From: Tritrichomonas foetus
Lineage: Eukaryota > Parabasalia > Tritrichomonadida > Tritrichomonadidae
Assembly: GCA_001839685.1 (NCBI GenBank)
Contig: MLAK01000804.1
Location: forward strand, 3,202 to 67,201
DNA: 64,000 nt
Direction: 5' to 3'
Each line of letters begins with the position of its first letter. The first letter of the stretch is position 1. Shown here one piece after another: positions 18,715-28,461 of the stretch. Made by a program: the position numbers and the translations under genes. Under the pieces are notes generated by a model. It ran no database searches. It saw nothing but the letters and a program-made list of their open reading frames with translations, and was not told where the DNA came from.

Positions 18715-19816
18715 TTGAATCCAAATGATCCATTTAGTTTATATTTTTATATATATTGTTTATATTAAATCTTCTATTTGCTATTTTATCAATAATTTTT
18801 TGATATAATATGTCAATATTTTATTTTATGACAGTTTAATTTGGGAAATTCTTCCTATATTGTGCCTACACCCTGGTCCTAATCCTAAATGCTGAGTCCT
18901 AAGTTGATAGATTTTTCAAAAAAGTACATATATCATTCACTTTCTGGAAGAGATTTTAATTAATTTACCAACAGAGCCCTCTCAAATTACCGAGAATCAC
19001 ATGATTTTCTTTCAATTTCAACAACTTCGACTGAATTCTATATAAATCTATTTTTAAAAAAACACATCGTCATCTCTACTCTTTTTGAAACAAAATAAAC
19101 GCAATTAACAGCTATATAATGCATATGCATTCTATCTAATAAAAAAATATGATTTTGAAGAAGGGTGCATTTCATTCACACTTTCTCAATCTGCCATGAA
19201 AACTGTTCATATTGTACCTGCATACAAGTCTTCAACAAGTTCCTATTTGATTATCATATGTCACAATGATTAAAAATTACATTTATCACAAAATAACATC
19301 ACAAAAAGTCACTTACATTTTTGGTGAGTTCATTGCAATTTTTAGAGAGTGATGTATATTGCGTTAAAAAGAAAACTCATCAAAAAAATTATTAAATAAT
19401 GCTAAAGTAATTATTTGAATTGGACAGTTTTAATTCTCAGCCTTTTCGATTGTTATTGCTGATATTTTTCACTCGTCACAAAACATAAAATCTGATCAGT
19501 ACCTTGATGCGTTACTATTCAATTGAATATGCTCTGATATTGCAGATTTTACTGGAATTCTAAGGTAAAACACATTCACCTATATTTGACCTTTCCTATT
19601 TTTGCTTCTTTGCGGTAAAAATGACATTCATTATTTTTGAGAGAATTATCTTATTATCTCTTCAGAATTTTGTGAATATTTTTCATATCACTAATTGAAC
19701 TTTTTTGACTTTTTGCAACAATATACTACTCAAAAAAGATTATCATAATCTTCACATATTAAATTTTGTGATAAGAATTCTGATGTTTATTCTAAAATCT
19801 CTCCACTTGAACTTTC
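18715..19816. other. Intergenic region
   Basis: A 1.1-kb AT-rich spacer. I see only a short CCTAA-type repetition near 18865-18905 and no coding or RNA gene. Confidence 0.5.
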
Positions 19817-20527
19817 ATGAAAGGATTCAGCAAGTTTCCAGAATACACATCTATGAATACCCACCTCAATAACGCATGCAATACCATGCTCAAATACTGC
19901 ACGGTTGGTGCCGAAGCCAATAATCGCCTTTTCACAGAATTCGCCAATGGACAGCCGCCCGAGGTTTGTAAATCGCTAAAAGAAGCACAGAAGCACTCGC
20001 TTGATCGAAACCAGGTCATTATGGGACGAGTCGAATTACTCCGCGAATTAAAGCAAGGCCTTCAACAAATTCAGCCATTAAACGCCTCACAACGCGAAAG
20101 GATTAAAAATCTGACAAATCTTCAGTCACAGAAAAGGAAATGTGAAAGTTCATATTTATCAGCATCAGCCAAAAATGAAAAGGCGAAAATCAAAAATCCA
20201 TCATCAGTCGACGCTCAAAAGGCCAAAAATGCACTAGACAGGGCTGAACACCAGCGAAACTGCGCAAATCGTGACCTTGAGCAATATACCGAAAAATTCG
20301 CAATCGAAGACAAAAAATATAAAAAAGATATCTTTTCATGCATGCTCAACATCCTTATCACTTTCTCGACGAAATATACGCAAAACCTTGCAAAAGAAAT
20401 TCCGGTATGTAATGAGATTGCAGAAGCGGGCGAGAAGATCCCTGATTATGAAGACACAGGAATTCCACAGCTAGAAGATGAAATTGAAACACTGAGTGCA
20501 TCTTTAAGTCAACAGAAAAAGGAATAA
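19817..20527 (+). CDS. Predicted BAR-like helical protein, possibly CIBAR/FAM92-like
   Basis: A 236-residue, almost wholly helical protein. Its arrangement of long helices, with a central KNPSSVDAQKAKNALDRAE segment (about 132-150) followed by an aromatic-rich third helix (about 165-200), resembles the FAM92/CIBAR subgroup of BAR proteins as I remember it. BAR dimers bind and bend membranes; CIBAR proteins act with Chibby at the ciliary base. A Chibby-like gene lies 9 kb upstream in this window. Sequence identity appears low and other BAR or coiled-coil families remain possible. The ATG lies inside TTTCATG, an initiator-like context that would leave virtually no leader. Confidence 0.5.
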   Translation: MKGFSKFPEYTSMNTHLNNACNTMLKYCTVGAEANNRLFTEFANGQPPEVCKSLKEAQKHSLDRNQVIMGRVELLRELKQGLQQIQPLNASQRERIKNLTNLQSQKRKCESSYLSASAKNEKAKIKNPSSVDAQKAKNALDRAEHQRNCANRDLEQYTEKFAIEDKKYKKDIFSCMLNILITFSTKYTQNLAKEIPVCNEIAEAGEKIPDYEDTGIPQLEDEIETLSASLSQQKKE

Positions 20528-20697
20528 AATTAAAAAATAAAATCGAAAAATTTATAAACTATTGTAAAAGTTGACATTTGAATAATTCAATGGTATTATT
20601 CACTTTTTAATAGTAACGCTTTTTATATTACTCTGAAAAAAAATGAATGCATAGATTTTTTTGACTGTTTATTTAGCCAAAAAGAAAGCCGTTGGAT

Positions 20698-21768
20698 ATG
20701 ACGAGCATCGAAACCGATGTTCTTCTCGAAAATTCGACGAGTTCAAAACCAGATTCATATGAAAAGTCAGATGACAAGTCCGATGGAAACTCAGATAGTA
20801 TTTTCGAGCTCGAAGGAAACGATAAATCGCATAAAATGAATATTATTCAATTACAGCCTATCTTCTCAACAAATAGCAGTAATGCAATGAACGGAACTAC
20901 GGATCCACTATTTCCAGCGCGCGCTCGAACGGAAGATCAATCGATCAATGAACAATTTGAAGCCAGAATTGAAGAATACATGCGGTACTCAATTGAGAGC
21001 ATGATATACAACTTCAAAAAAGATCTCGAGCACATCATTGAGCAAACAGATCCAATTAAACCCATCACATCCAATTTTGTGATTTCTTTAAATTCAGAAA
21101 TCCGGAAAACAATTAAGGCATCACTTGTACCACAGGGAGGATTTGTATTCAGTGAAAATATTGAACTAGATTTAAGTTTTAAGCCGATTGTTGAAATAGA
21201 AAACATTTCCCTCCAGCCTCTAATTAATTCACTGAAAAGGTCAAAAAAGTCAATCAGCAGAACATTTGAAAATCAGAAAAAAGAACTAATGTCTTTAATG
21301 AAAAAGAGAAACGATTTATTAAAATTCATCATCCAAAAAAATAAAGAAATTCGAACAAAACATCATATTAACGTACGAAGAGAAAGAAATGTATTGAAAC
21401 GGAAGTATGTGTGCAACTGTAAAGAGAATTTAATCAGCCAATGGAAGTGGTACATTGAAAAAAATCAAAATGAACTCTCAATAGCTTACGCTAAAAATGA
21501 TACATCGTCTTATGATGATGGAATTCAAAATGCACAAGAAATCGAAAGAGCAATAAATATTTTAAGTGAAAGAATTGTTGTATCAATGAAAGATTTAGTA
21601 AATTCCTGTATTGACATACACAGTACTCGCTCATTCATGTCAACTAGTCTTGAGGCACTGACTGGAGATTTGATGAATTACATCATCAATAAGAAGCCAT
21701 TCGATATTTTGAAACCCTCACAAATGAATTTTTTGGCACAATCTACTATTCCACATTTTGTTTTGTAA
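20698..21768 (+). CDS. Hypothetical helical protein
   Basis: A 356-residue protein I do not recognise. Residues 1-75 are Ser/Asp-rich and probably disordered. From about 80 on it is helical with coiled-coil character (about 80-120 and 180-300), including a basic segment near 215-245 (KTKHHINVRRERN-type text). Its layout, an acidic disordered N-terminus followed by EEYMRYSIESMIY-like and later Lys/Leu-rich helices, is reminiscent of the protein at 28462-29772, but similarity is too weak to claim homology. The frame opens at a TTG two codons earlier; ATG 20698 is used. Confidence 0.8.
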   Translation: MTSIETDVLLENSTSSKPDSYEKSDDKSDGNSDSIFELEGNDKSHKMNIIQLQPIFSTNSSNAMNGTTDPLFPARARTEDQSINEQFEARIEEYMRYSIESMIYNFKKDLEHIIEQTDPIKPITSNFVISLNSEIRKTIKASLVPQGGFVFSENIELDLSFKPIVEIENISLQPLINSLKRSKKSISRTFENQKKELMSLMKKRNDLLKFIIQKNKEIRTKHHINVRRERNVLKRKYVCNCKENLISQWKWYIEKNQNELSIAYAKNDTSSYDDGIQNAQEIERAINILSERIVVSMKDLVNSCIDIHSTRSFMSTSLEALTGDLMNYIINKKPFDILKPSQMNFLAQSTIPHFVL

Positions 21769-22082
21769 ATTACTATTTTTATGCGGTATTTTTCCTTTCT
21801 GTTTTTTAATTATTTTTTGGAAAAAATAAATCTTGTCTGGAATAGCTTTTTTCAAGAGAATTAAATATATCAATGATACAATTAGAAAGTGGAGCATAAC
21901 ATAAAAGCCCAATATGTTTAGAATTTATGTTTATGAATCTACAAAAAAATATGAATGTAAAAATATGTGAAAATGTTCGATATAAACGTCAATTTAGAAA
22001 GTTTAGTAATATATGAACAAATAACAAGATAGTGTAGATATTGATCATATTACACTACTAACTAAATATTAGATAATATTAA
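21769..22082. other. Convergent 3' intergenic region
   Basis: Short AT-rich spacer between two gene ends; nothing else seen. Confidence 0.5.
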
Positions 22083-24035
22083 TCAATATCTATTTATAAA
22101 GAATGTAACAAGATGCTTATAAAGATTATGATCTTGTGAAATTTGAGGTGATACTATTTCCACAACAGTTTCTTCACTTATTTGTGCAATTAATGAATCA
22201 AGTGGTGGTGATTGAATTGCTTCTGTCCACTTTTGAATATCTTCATTTTGATGTAATAAAATTAAAGCACGATTATTATTTAGTTTTATATAAGCTGCAC
22301 CATAATCCAACTTCAGATCCTTCAAAATGATTGGGCCTTCCAATTGTTGACAATTCAAAAACATTTTAAAACAAATTGGTGAAACAAATCGAGAAATATC
22401 ATCAGGATTTCTTCCCATTATTGATGAAAAATTATCAGGATTTAATAAAAACTTACCAACAGAAAAAGCGCAATTCACTTGAGGAACAATGATGCCTTTC
22501 TGTTCATGGAAAAACAAATTAAAGAATTCATTTCCATAAAAATCTTTTTTCACTTTTTCAAATTCTTCAAATACGACTCCATTTGCTGTTTCATGGATGT
22601 CATTTTCACGTGCTTTATCAACACATTTTACAAAAGTTGACGCAAGAAAGACATCAAAATTAATATTTCGAACAATTTCAGAGAAGTTATTCAACATAAT
22701 AAAGTTTGATGAAATTGAACGAGCAAATCGATTTCGTTTTGATTCATCCAAATATCTTACTTGGATTTGATAAGCAGGTGATGAAGATGTGAGCTTGGGC
22801 CCATATTCCAAATAAATATAAATTGTATCGTTTAGCGAAATATAAGGAAGGTAAAATGATTTCCCTGAGCGTCGTAAACCGCTTCCTTTAATATCGAAAA
22901 TTTTGAAATTCTCAGGGAAAAGTGAATAAACAATAACATCAAAAAATACAGGTTCAAAAAGTTCTTGGATAATTTCAGAAGGTAAAATATAAATTTGACT
23001 TTGTGAAAAAATTTTCATTTTTGAATTCAATAAAAGCGACAATTCTGTGATTGGACTGAAATCCGGTTTACTTATGGCATTGCTTGGAGATACACAGAAA
23101 AATTTGAATGCTGTTGTATTTCTCATATTATCGATGGCAAAATCTCGAAATTCTTGAGAATTTCCAACCATTGTTGTTGATGTGACGATCACAACTGGAA
23201 TTTTAAAACTTCCACAAAATTGATTTATTGATTTTACAATGTCAAATAATTTTACTGTGGTTTGAGAAGGTGGGAAAGTTAATAAGAAGTCAAGATATTT
23301 GGAAAATAAGTCTTTTTCATTACTTAAATCAAAAAACATGGTTTTTGGAGGAGGAAAAGTAATGTTTTCTAAATCACAAATTGATGAAATTGAAAATGAT
23401 TTATTATTTTTGAGAACAAACGGAACATAAAGATTTGAATTGAAAATGAAAACCGAAATAACACCTTTATTTTTATTCATAAAAGTGTCTTTCATTTTCT
23501 GAATAGTTGATTGAAATAATCCATTTTTTAAAGTTTCTTCTGAACATTCAATGACAAGAAGATAAACAGAAGGATCATATTCAACATTTGGAATATTTTC
23601 GTTTTTATGTGCATTTCGATTTTCCGGAAAATGCATATCAAATACATAATTGTCGAGTTGTGTTGAATAGCTCATTTCATCTATGTTAATATTTGAATTT
23701 TTATGACCGCAAATTGGGCAATTTAAAAAACTATTTGAATTTTGAATTTTTTTGTTTAAAAACGCAGAACATTCCCTACATTTTGGCGAATTTTGTAAAT
23801 TATAAGGCGAAATAGACGGATTTCCTACATTTCTCGGAAAAGGAGTAACTGCAATTGTTATTGGAATTGATAATTTTTGGAATTCTTTTGAATGTTGCAT
23901 TAAAGCGAGATGAGATGGTGAGACATACATGAAGGCATTCCTTTGGTCATCAGAAACAATAAAATTCGAGTGTTGTCCCCTGAAATGCATCTCAAGAAGA
24001 TTGAGTTCAATTCCGATTAATTTATTATAAACCAT
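22083..24035 (-). CDS. Divergent Sec23/Sec24-family COPII coat protein, Sec24-like
   Basis: A 650-residue protein. The N-terminus contains the Sec23/24-type zinc finger, C86-x2-C89 and C106-x2-C109, with the typical FLNCPICGHKN context. A trunk of vWA-like character follows (about 150-390, beginning YDPSVYLLVIECSEETL), then beta-rich and helical regions. The C-terminal 70 residues fit a gelsolin-like domain. Sec24 selects cargo in ER exit vesicles; Sec23 is the Sar1 GAP. I lean to Sec24 because the finger is close to the N-terminus and I see no clear Sec23 arginine-finger context, but the two are hard to separate by eye. The usual long Pro/Gln-rich Sec24 N-terminus is missing. It is divergently arranged with the UBL gene at 24439. 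Confidence 0.75.
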   Translation of the reverse strand: MVYNKLIGIELNLLEMHFRGQHSNFIVSDDQRNAFMYVSPSHLALMQHSKEFQKLSIPITIAVTPFPRNVGNPSISPYNLQNSPKCRECSAFLNKKIQNSNSFLNCPICGHKNSNINIDEMSYSTQLDNYVFDMHFPENRNAHKNENIPNVEYDPSVYLLVIECSEETLKNGLFQSTIQKMKDTFMNKNKGVISVFIFNSNLYVPFVLKNNKSFSISSICDLENITFPPPKTMFFDLSNEKDLFSKYLDFLLTFPPSQTTVKLFDIVKSINQFCGSFKIPVVIVTSTTMVGNSQEFRDFAIDNMRNTTAFKFFCVSPSNAISKPDFSPITELSLLLNSKMKIFSQSQIYILPSEIIQELFEPVFFDVIVYSLFPENFKIFDIKGSGLRRSGKSFYLPYISLNDTIYIYLEYGPKLTSSSPAYQIQVRYLDESKRNRFARSISSNFIMLNNFSEIVRNINFDVFLASTFVKCVDKARENDIHETANGVVFEEFEKVKKDFYGNEFFNLFFHEQKGIIVPQVNCAFSVGKFLLNPDNFSSIMGRNPDDISRFVSPICFKMFLNCQQLEGPIILKDLKLDYGAAYIKLNNNRALILLHQNEDIQKWTEAIQSPPLDSLIAQISEETVVEIVSPQISQDHNLYKHLVTFFINRY

Positions 24036-24438
24036 TTAATCAATCATAACTTTTATGAGTTTAAATGGTCACATGAATATTCTGAAAATGTTTTTATCTA
24101 ATAATTTAGTGAATTTTGTATCATGTCAAAAGCTATTTCAGAGTTTATTTTTCGATCACATTATTGCGCAATTATATCTATAAATACATATCTACCCTGA
24201 CTATTTTTCTTATCAAACACATGAAAAATATGTAAATAAAATAATATTAATTCTTTTTCGATCATTTTCATTGAACATCCCGCAGTTTTCGGTCTATTTT
24301 GATGATCATTAACCCGCAAAATTAAATAGGTCATGTCACTATATTCTCACAATATTTTTCAATACTAATAAAAAGTTATGCGCACATAGAAAAAGTTGAA
24401 CTAAAAAAATCTAAATTTTTCGATTTTCATTTTTCGCA
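24036..24438. promoter_or_regulatory. Divergent promoter region, Sec24-like / UBL gene
   Basis: A 403-bp spacer separates two outward-facing starts. On the plus side an initiator-like TCATTTTTC at 24427-24435 precedes the ATG by a few bases. No clear initiator is seen for the minus-strand gene. Confidence 0.5.
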
Positions 24439-24765
24439 ATGACAACTTCCCTGGCTTTTGTAAAAACCGGTCTTGAAAACAAAATCGAATTTGCCGATCT
24501 TGACACAAATCTTACATTTAATGACATGAAAGAGAAAGTGATGGAACAATTAAGTCAATTAAATAAAGCGCCAGATTCAAAAGGACAACTTAAATTTATA
24601 TATGCAGGACGTATTTTAAACGATGACGATTCGATTAAATCAATCATCAATCCAGATATTGAACCGCCTTACACGCTTCAGATTCTTATTCGGCCAGAGG
24701 GATCGAAAAATCCAGAGGCTCCTCAGGCAGATGAAGAAACAGGATGCAAGTGCCTCCTTTTATAA
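24439..24765 (+). CDS. UBL3/MUB-like membrane-anchored ubiquitin-fold protein with CaaX box
   Basis: A 108-residue protein consisting of a ubiquitin-like fold (about 5-85; LKFIYAGRILNDDDSI is the typical beta3-beta5 text) and a short tail ending GCKCLLL. The last four residues, CLLL, form a CaaX box ending in Leu, predicting geranylgeranylation. A ubiquitin fold with a prenylated Cys instead of a diglycine is the hallmark of UBL3/MUB proteins, which sit on the plasma membrane and recruit E2 enzymes or sort proteins to small vesicles. Length is normal for the family. The start lies 4 nt after the initiator-like TCATTTTTC. Confidence 0.8.
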   Translation: MTTSLAFVKTGLENKIEFADLDTNLTFNDMKEKVMEQLSQLNKAPDSKGQLKFIYAGRILNDDDSIKSIINPDIEPPYTLQILIRPEGSKNPEAPQADEETGCKCLLL

Positions 24766-25269
24766 AATTATCTTTATTAGTAAAAAAATACATCTTTCCT
24801 ATCTTTTTCACATTATATGGTATTCATTCATATTAAGAATCTTTTTTTATCATTCAAATCACATGCCAATTTATGTAATTGTTCGTGATAAAGTCAATTG
24901 GCATATGTTCACAATAATTACAAACATGAGAAATATTAGATCGAGAAATAACATTTAACACATTACCATTCTGAATTAATGCATTCATTAATTTTTTTTT
25001 ATGATATATGATCAAAGTGCTAAAAAGAACAATTTGAGTTCTGTCGATTCAGATTAATATTTTCATTGTTTCAAAGAAATTAATTTTTAAATGCAATAAA
25101 AAATATTAACATTCGGATGAGACTTTTCTAGTTTTAATTAAATCTAAAAATATTTTTTCCCCCTTCTTTTTCTATATATAAATGTTCAAAATCATTCAAA
25201 AAATTCATATTTCTGAGATAAATGAAAAAGTTTATCATCTTTCTTAACGTACGGGGCATTTAATCTCGA
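24766..25269. other. Intergenic region with a small hairpin
   Basis: AT-rich spacer. ATGCCAATT near 24863 and AATTGGCAT near 24896 form a 9-bp stem with a loop of about 24 nt. No gene seen. Confidence 0.4.
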
Positions 25270-26391
25270 ATGAGCAGCAGTCTTCAAGCCTCCACAGGAT
25301 CATACAGACCTTCAAAGAGCTTTATGCTCAATTCCCCTGTGCAACCAGCCATTAGAAGTAAAAAACAGTCACAAGATCTCCGAAAACAATTACGATCTAA
25401 AATGGTTGATCTTGGCAACATTCAATCCGATTGGAGTGTCCAAGAATCGAACCTTCGAAATAAAGCAGAAGATTTAATTACACAATTACGGAATTGCCAA
25501 AGGCAATTTGATGCGACAAAAAAGGCAGAAAAAGTTAAACATCTCCAAATGTTAGACCAAATCAATAGACAACATCAAATAGTTGTCATGGATCTTCAAG
25601 CTCAAATTGACGACTGTCTTGATGGTCAAGAAGAGATTGATGATCTTGCAGATATTGAACAGGAAATCGAAAACGTTAAAATACAAATCACTGGATTTCA
25701 AAAAGTTCAAATGATTGAAGACGAAGAAGAAGAACAAGAAGATTTCGAACATGTTGAAAAAATTGAAATGCTCGAAAAGCGATTAATTGAAATGCAAAGT
25801 ATTTTCCAAAAGGCTGTCCAGCAAAGGGAAGAAGAATCTCGAACATCAACCCAAAAACTCGAAGAGTTGATTTTGAGACAACAAGACATCGATGACCAAA
25901 ATCATGTAGAATTTCAAAGACTTGTTGATAATTTGAATAATCTTGATCGCGAGCAAGCTCTTCAAATTGCGACGATTGAAAAGCAACTTCAAGAAAATAA
26001 AAGACATTTATCAAATAACTTAAAATCAGCTATAAACAAAGCAGCAGATCTTCAACAGAAAATTACAAAGTATCAACACGATCATAAAAAAGAAATGAAA
26101 CATGTGATTGATGAAGAAACTGGATATCGAAATCTTCTTGAAACATTAAATGCAAGACACAGAGGACATCTTGAGGAATCAATGAATGCAGCTAGAAAAT
26201 GTAGTGAAGAAAAGCGTCGATTTGCTGCTATGCAACATGAAGTTGAAGAACTAAATGGTGAATTAGTGCGTGAAACAATTGAACATGAAACTTTAATTAA
26301 AGAAGTGAATAGAATGGACAATGAAGTGTTGAACCAAATGTCTAGAGGCGTATCTGATCCTTCATTGTCGTTCACATTCAATAGGTTTTAG
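25270..26391 (+). CDS. Hypothetical coiled-coil protein
   Basis: A 373-residue protein. After a Ser/Pro-rich head (1-35), residues about 35-350 form an almost continuous coiled coil rich in Gln, Glu and Leu, with one acidic interruption (EDEEEEQEDFEH, about 155-166). The tail is Ser/Phe-rich. No named domain is recognised. The composition fits trichomonad cytoskeletal filament or mastigont-associated proteins, but that is inference only. ATG is the first in frame. Confidence 0.85.
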   Translation: MSSSLQASTGSYRPSKSFMLNSPVQPAIRSKKQSQDLRKQLRSKMVDLGNIQSDWSVQESNLRNKAEDLITQLRNCQRQFDATKKAEKVKHLQMLDQINRQHQIVVMDLQAQIDDCLDGQEEIDDLADIEQEIENVKIQITGFQKVQMIEDEEEEQEDFEHVEKIEMLEKRLIEMQSIFQKAVQQREEESRTSTQKLEELILRQQDIDDQNHVEFQRLVDNLNNLDREQALQIATIEKQLQENKRHLSNNLKSAINKAADLQQKITKYQHDHKKEMKHVIDEETGYRNLLETLNARHRGHLEESMNAARKCSEEKRRFAAMQHEVEELNGELVRETIEHETLIKEVNRMDNEVLNQMSRGVSDPSLSFTFNRF

Positions 26392-26748
26392 ATTTAATAA
26401 TTTGAAATTTAATGTAAAGCATTTATCATTATAATAATAAAACAAAAAGAAATATCCTATATTTTTTTACGTTAATGACTCCTATTATTAAAGTCAGTTT
26501 CTCAATTTAATCATGATTAAATGAAAAATAATAATGAGCTTAATCATTTTTATTAATTGAATGATGGTAGAATATTGGCTTGAAAATAAATCTCTTTTTG
26601 ATTTTAGATGTTGGCATACTTTTGGGCGTTTTGATTTGGAAAAACTACGGAAATAACCTTAAAGGTGAAAAGACATTATACTTTAAGGTCAAATTATACC
26701 TCCATATTCACAAAAAATAATCGGTCGAAAATCATTCTTTTAAATCAG
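26392..26748. other. Intergenic region 5' of the HTH gene
   Basis: AT-rich spacer. An initiator-like TCATTCTTT at 26732-26740 lies 9 nt before the next ATG. The frame upstream of that ATG opens at a GTG and is unlikely to be coding. Confidence 0.5.
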
Positions 26749-27021
26749 ATGCAGAACAACAATTCCGAAAACCCGAATCCAATCATTGAGCAAGCCGTCC
26801 AAGTCATGAGAAACGCACGTCAAAATCCACAAGGAGGAGATGATAATAATAATAATCAGCCCGAACACCAAAAAATCAAAGTTTTAACTCTACAAGAGAA
26901 GCTCATGATTTCATATTTATCAGGAAAAGGTTATTCTCAAAAAGCTATTGCCAAACAATTGAATAGATCTGTTGGCGCGGTCAATAAAGTCTTAAAAGTT
27001 CTTCATGAAAATGACCCATAA
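26749..27021 (+). CDS. Small helix-turn-helix protein
   Basis: A 90-residue protein. Residues 1-42 are Asn/Gln-rich and disordered. Residues 46-84 read as a three-helix homeodomain-like/sigma4-like HTH: a first helix LTLQEKLMISYLS, then YSQKAIAKQLN as the scaffold helix and SVGAVNKVLKVL as the recognition helix. The protein probably binds DNA, either as a small transcription factor or as a domesticated DNA-binding domain from a Tc1/mariner-type transposase. No catalytic domain follows. The ATG sits 9 nt after an initiator-like TCATTCTTT, which supports it as a real short gene. Confidence 0.7.
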   Translation: MQNNNSENPNPIIEQAVQVMRNARQNPQGGDDNNNNQPEHQKIKVLTLQEKLMISYLSGKGYSQKAIAKQLNRSVGAVNKVLKVLHENDP

Positions 27022-27690
27022 AAGCCCACATAAATCATCTCAAAATTAGATTTGTGCAATCTTTGAAATTAAACTTTTTGTTGCTTTTTATTTATTTATT
27101 TTTATTTTTTCACTTCAAAGACATTTTTTATGTCCTAAATATTACCATGCAACTGATCAATCATTTTTCTAATGATTCTTTCATTTTATCGAAGGTAATC
27201 TAAATAAGATGATGCATATCTCGATGAGATTAATATTAAATTATGTTATTTTCCCATTAACCGCCATTTAAATTCATAGAGGTTCGTTAAAAAGTCATAA
27301 TCCGATCAGAATTTCAATATATCTCTCAAAATTATCCCAACGATAGAAGTCGATTTTAGGAAAAAACAGTATGCTGATTATCAATAAAGCAAATATTTTA
27401 AAAGAATAATCTCACATCGATCATTTGACATTATTTTATCAAAATTTTGAAAATCATGGAGAATGGAAAAATAAAATAAAAAAATTAAATAAAAAAAGAA
27501 CATTTTATTAAAAAAACAAAATTAATGATATATTTTCTGGTTTCTCTTTATAGTGATTTTGGCTCTCATCAATTATTTTAATCATTATATTATTTGAGTG
27601 AATCGAATTTGGATTAATTGCCATCCATGATTTGGTGTGTGATAAAAAGCGTTTTTTATATATCAGAATTGAAGCAAGAATTTTTCAAAA
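27022..27690. other. Convergent 3' intergenic region
   Basis: AT-rich spacer between two gene ends, with A-rich runs near 27470-27520. No gene seen. Confidence 0.5.
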
Positions 27691-28344
27691 TTACTCTGGC
27701 TTGTAAAGTGGAATCAAATTATTGAAATATTCATAAACAGAATTTGGAAAAAGTGAATAAAATATATCGTAGGGAATGTCTTCAGTATTTCCATCTTTGT
27801 CCTTTACTTTCACGAATGTTTCATTGCTATTTTTGAAAATATCGCAGATTGTATAAATTGGCATATTTTCCTTATCCAAAGTTGGATTTTCGTTGAAAAC
27901 TTCCCTTCCGCAAAGTTCCCACTTTGGGTTTTGATTTCTTTCAATGAAATACAAATTTGGTGGAATCTGCAGATCAAAAAATGAGGTTTCTTGGGGTTCT
28001 GATTCATCATTTGTGTTTGGCCATGGAATTAGATCACGGTTAGTTTTAATTTTCCGAGTCAGATGTTCCTTCTCTTTTGATGAAAATGGAAGTTTAAAAT
28101 ATTCTCGAAAATCAGGCGGGTCTTTTGGCTTTGAAATATCACTGCTTTGTTTGGCCTTTGTTTTCTGGTCTTTCCAATACTCAATAATCAAATCCCGGCA
28201 ATTATCTAATAGTTCAACAGGCTCCCAAGTTGGCTCGTCATATCCAACCCATTTCACTTGATACTTGTCCCGTTTTTTACCTTTTTTATGACCAACAACA
28301 GCTTCTACAACATAAACTTCATCAGTATATTTCTTCTTCGACAT
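27691..28344 (-). CDS. Chromodomain protein, HP1-like
   Basis: A 217-residue protein from the ATG at 28344. The N-terminal chromodomain (about 10-62) shows VYVVEAVVGH, KYQVKWVGY and TWEPVELLDNC. Candidate aromatic-cage residues are Tyr11, Trp32 and Tyr35, so methyl-lysine binding is plausible. After a charged linker, the C-terminal part (about 150-217) ends with NSVYEYFNNLIPLY, loosely like the dimerising helix of a chromo shadow domain, which would make it HP1-like. The frame extends 22 codons further upstream to another ATG (28410). I prefer 28344 because TTCATGTTCTAATG gives an initiator-like sequence directly before it and the chromodomain begins there. Confidence 0.85.
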   Translation of the reverse strand: MSKKKYTDEVYVVEAVVGHKKGKKRDKYQVKWVGYDEPTWEPVELLDNCRDLIIEYWKDQKTKAKQSSDISKPKDPPDFREYFKLPFSSKEKEHLTRKIKTNRDLIPWPNTNDESEPQETSFFDLQIPPNLYFIERNQNPKWELCGREVFNENPTLDKENMPIYTICDIFKNSNETFVKVKDKDGNTEDIPYDIFYSLFPNSVYEYFNNLIPLYKPE

Positions 28345-28461
28345 TAGAACATGAAGCAAAGGTGAAATAAAGGCGAAATTAATGGTGAAATATTGTTCGA
28401 ATTTGACCATATAAATTTATGCCCGTTTAAAAATAAAATCGGAGAATAATTTGCGTATTTC
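28345..28461. promoter_or_regulatory. Compact divergent promoter, chromodomain / hypothetical gene
   Basis: Only 117 bp separate the two outward-facing ATGs. An initiator-like TCATGTTC faces the minus-strand gene, and TTTCATG overlaps the plus-strand start. Core promoter elements of both genes must share this interval. Confidence 0.5.
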
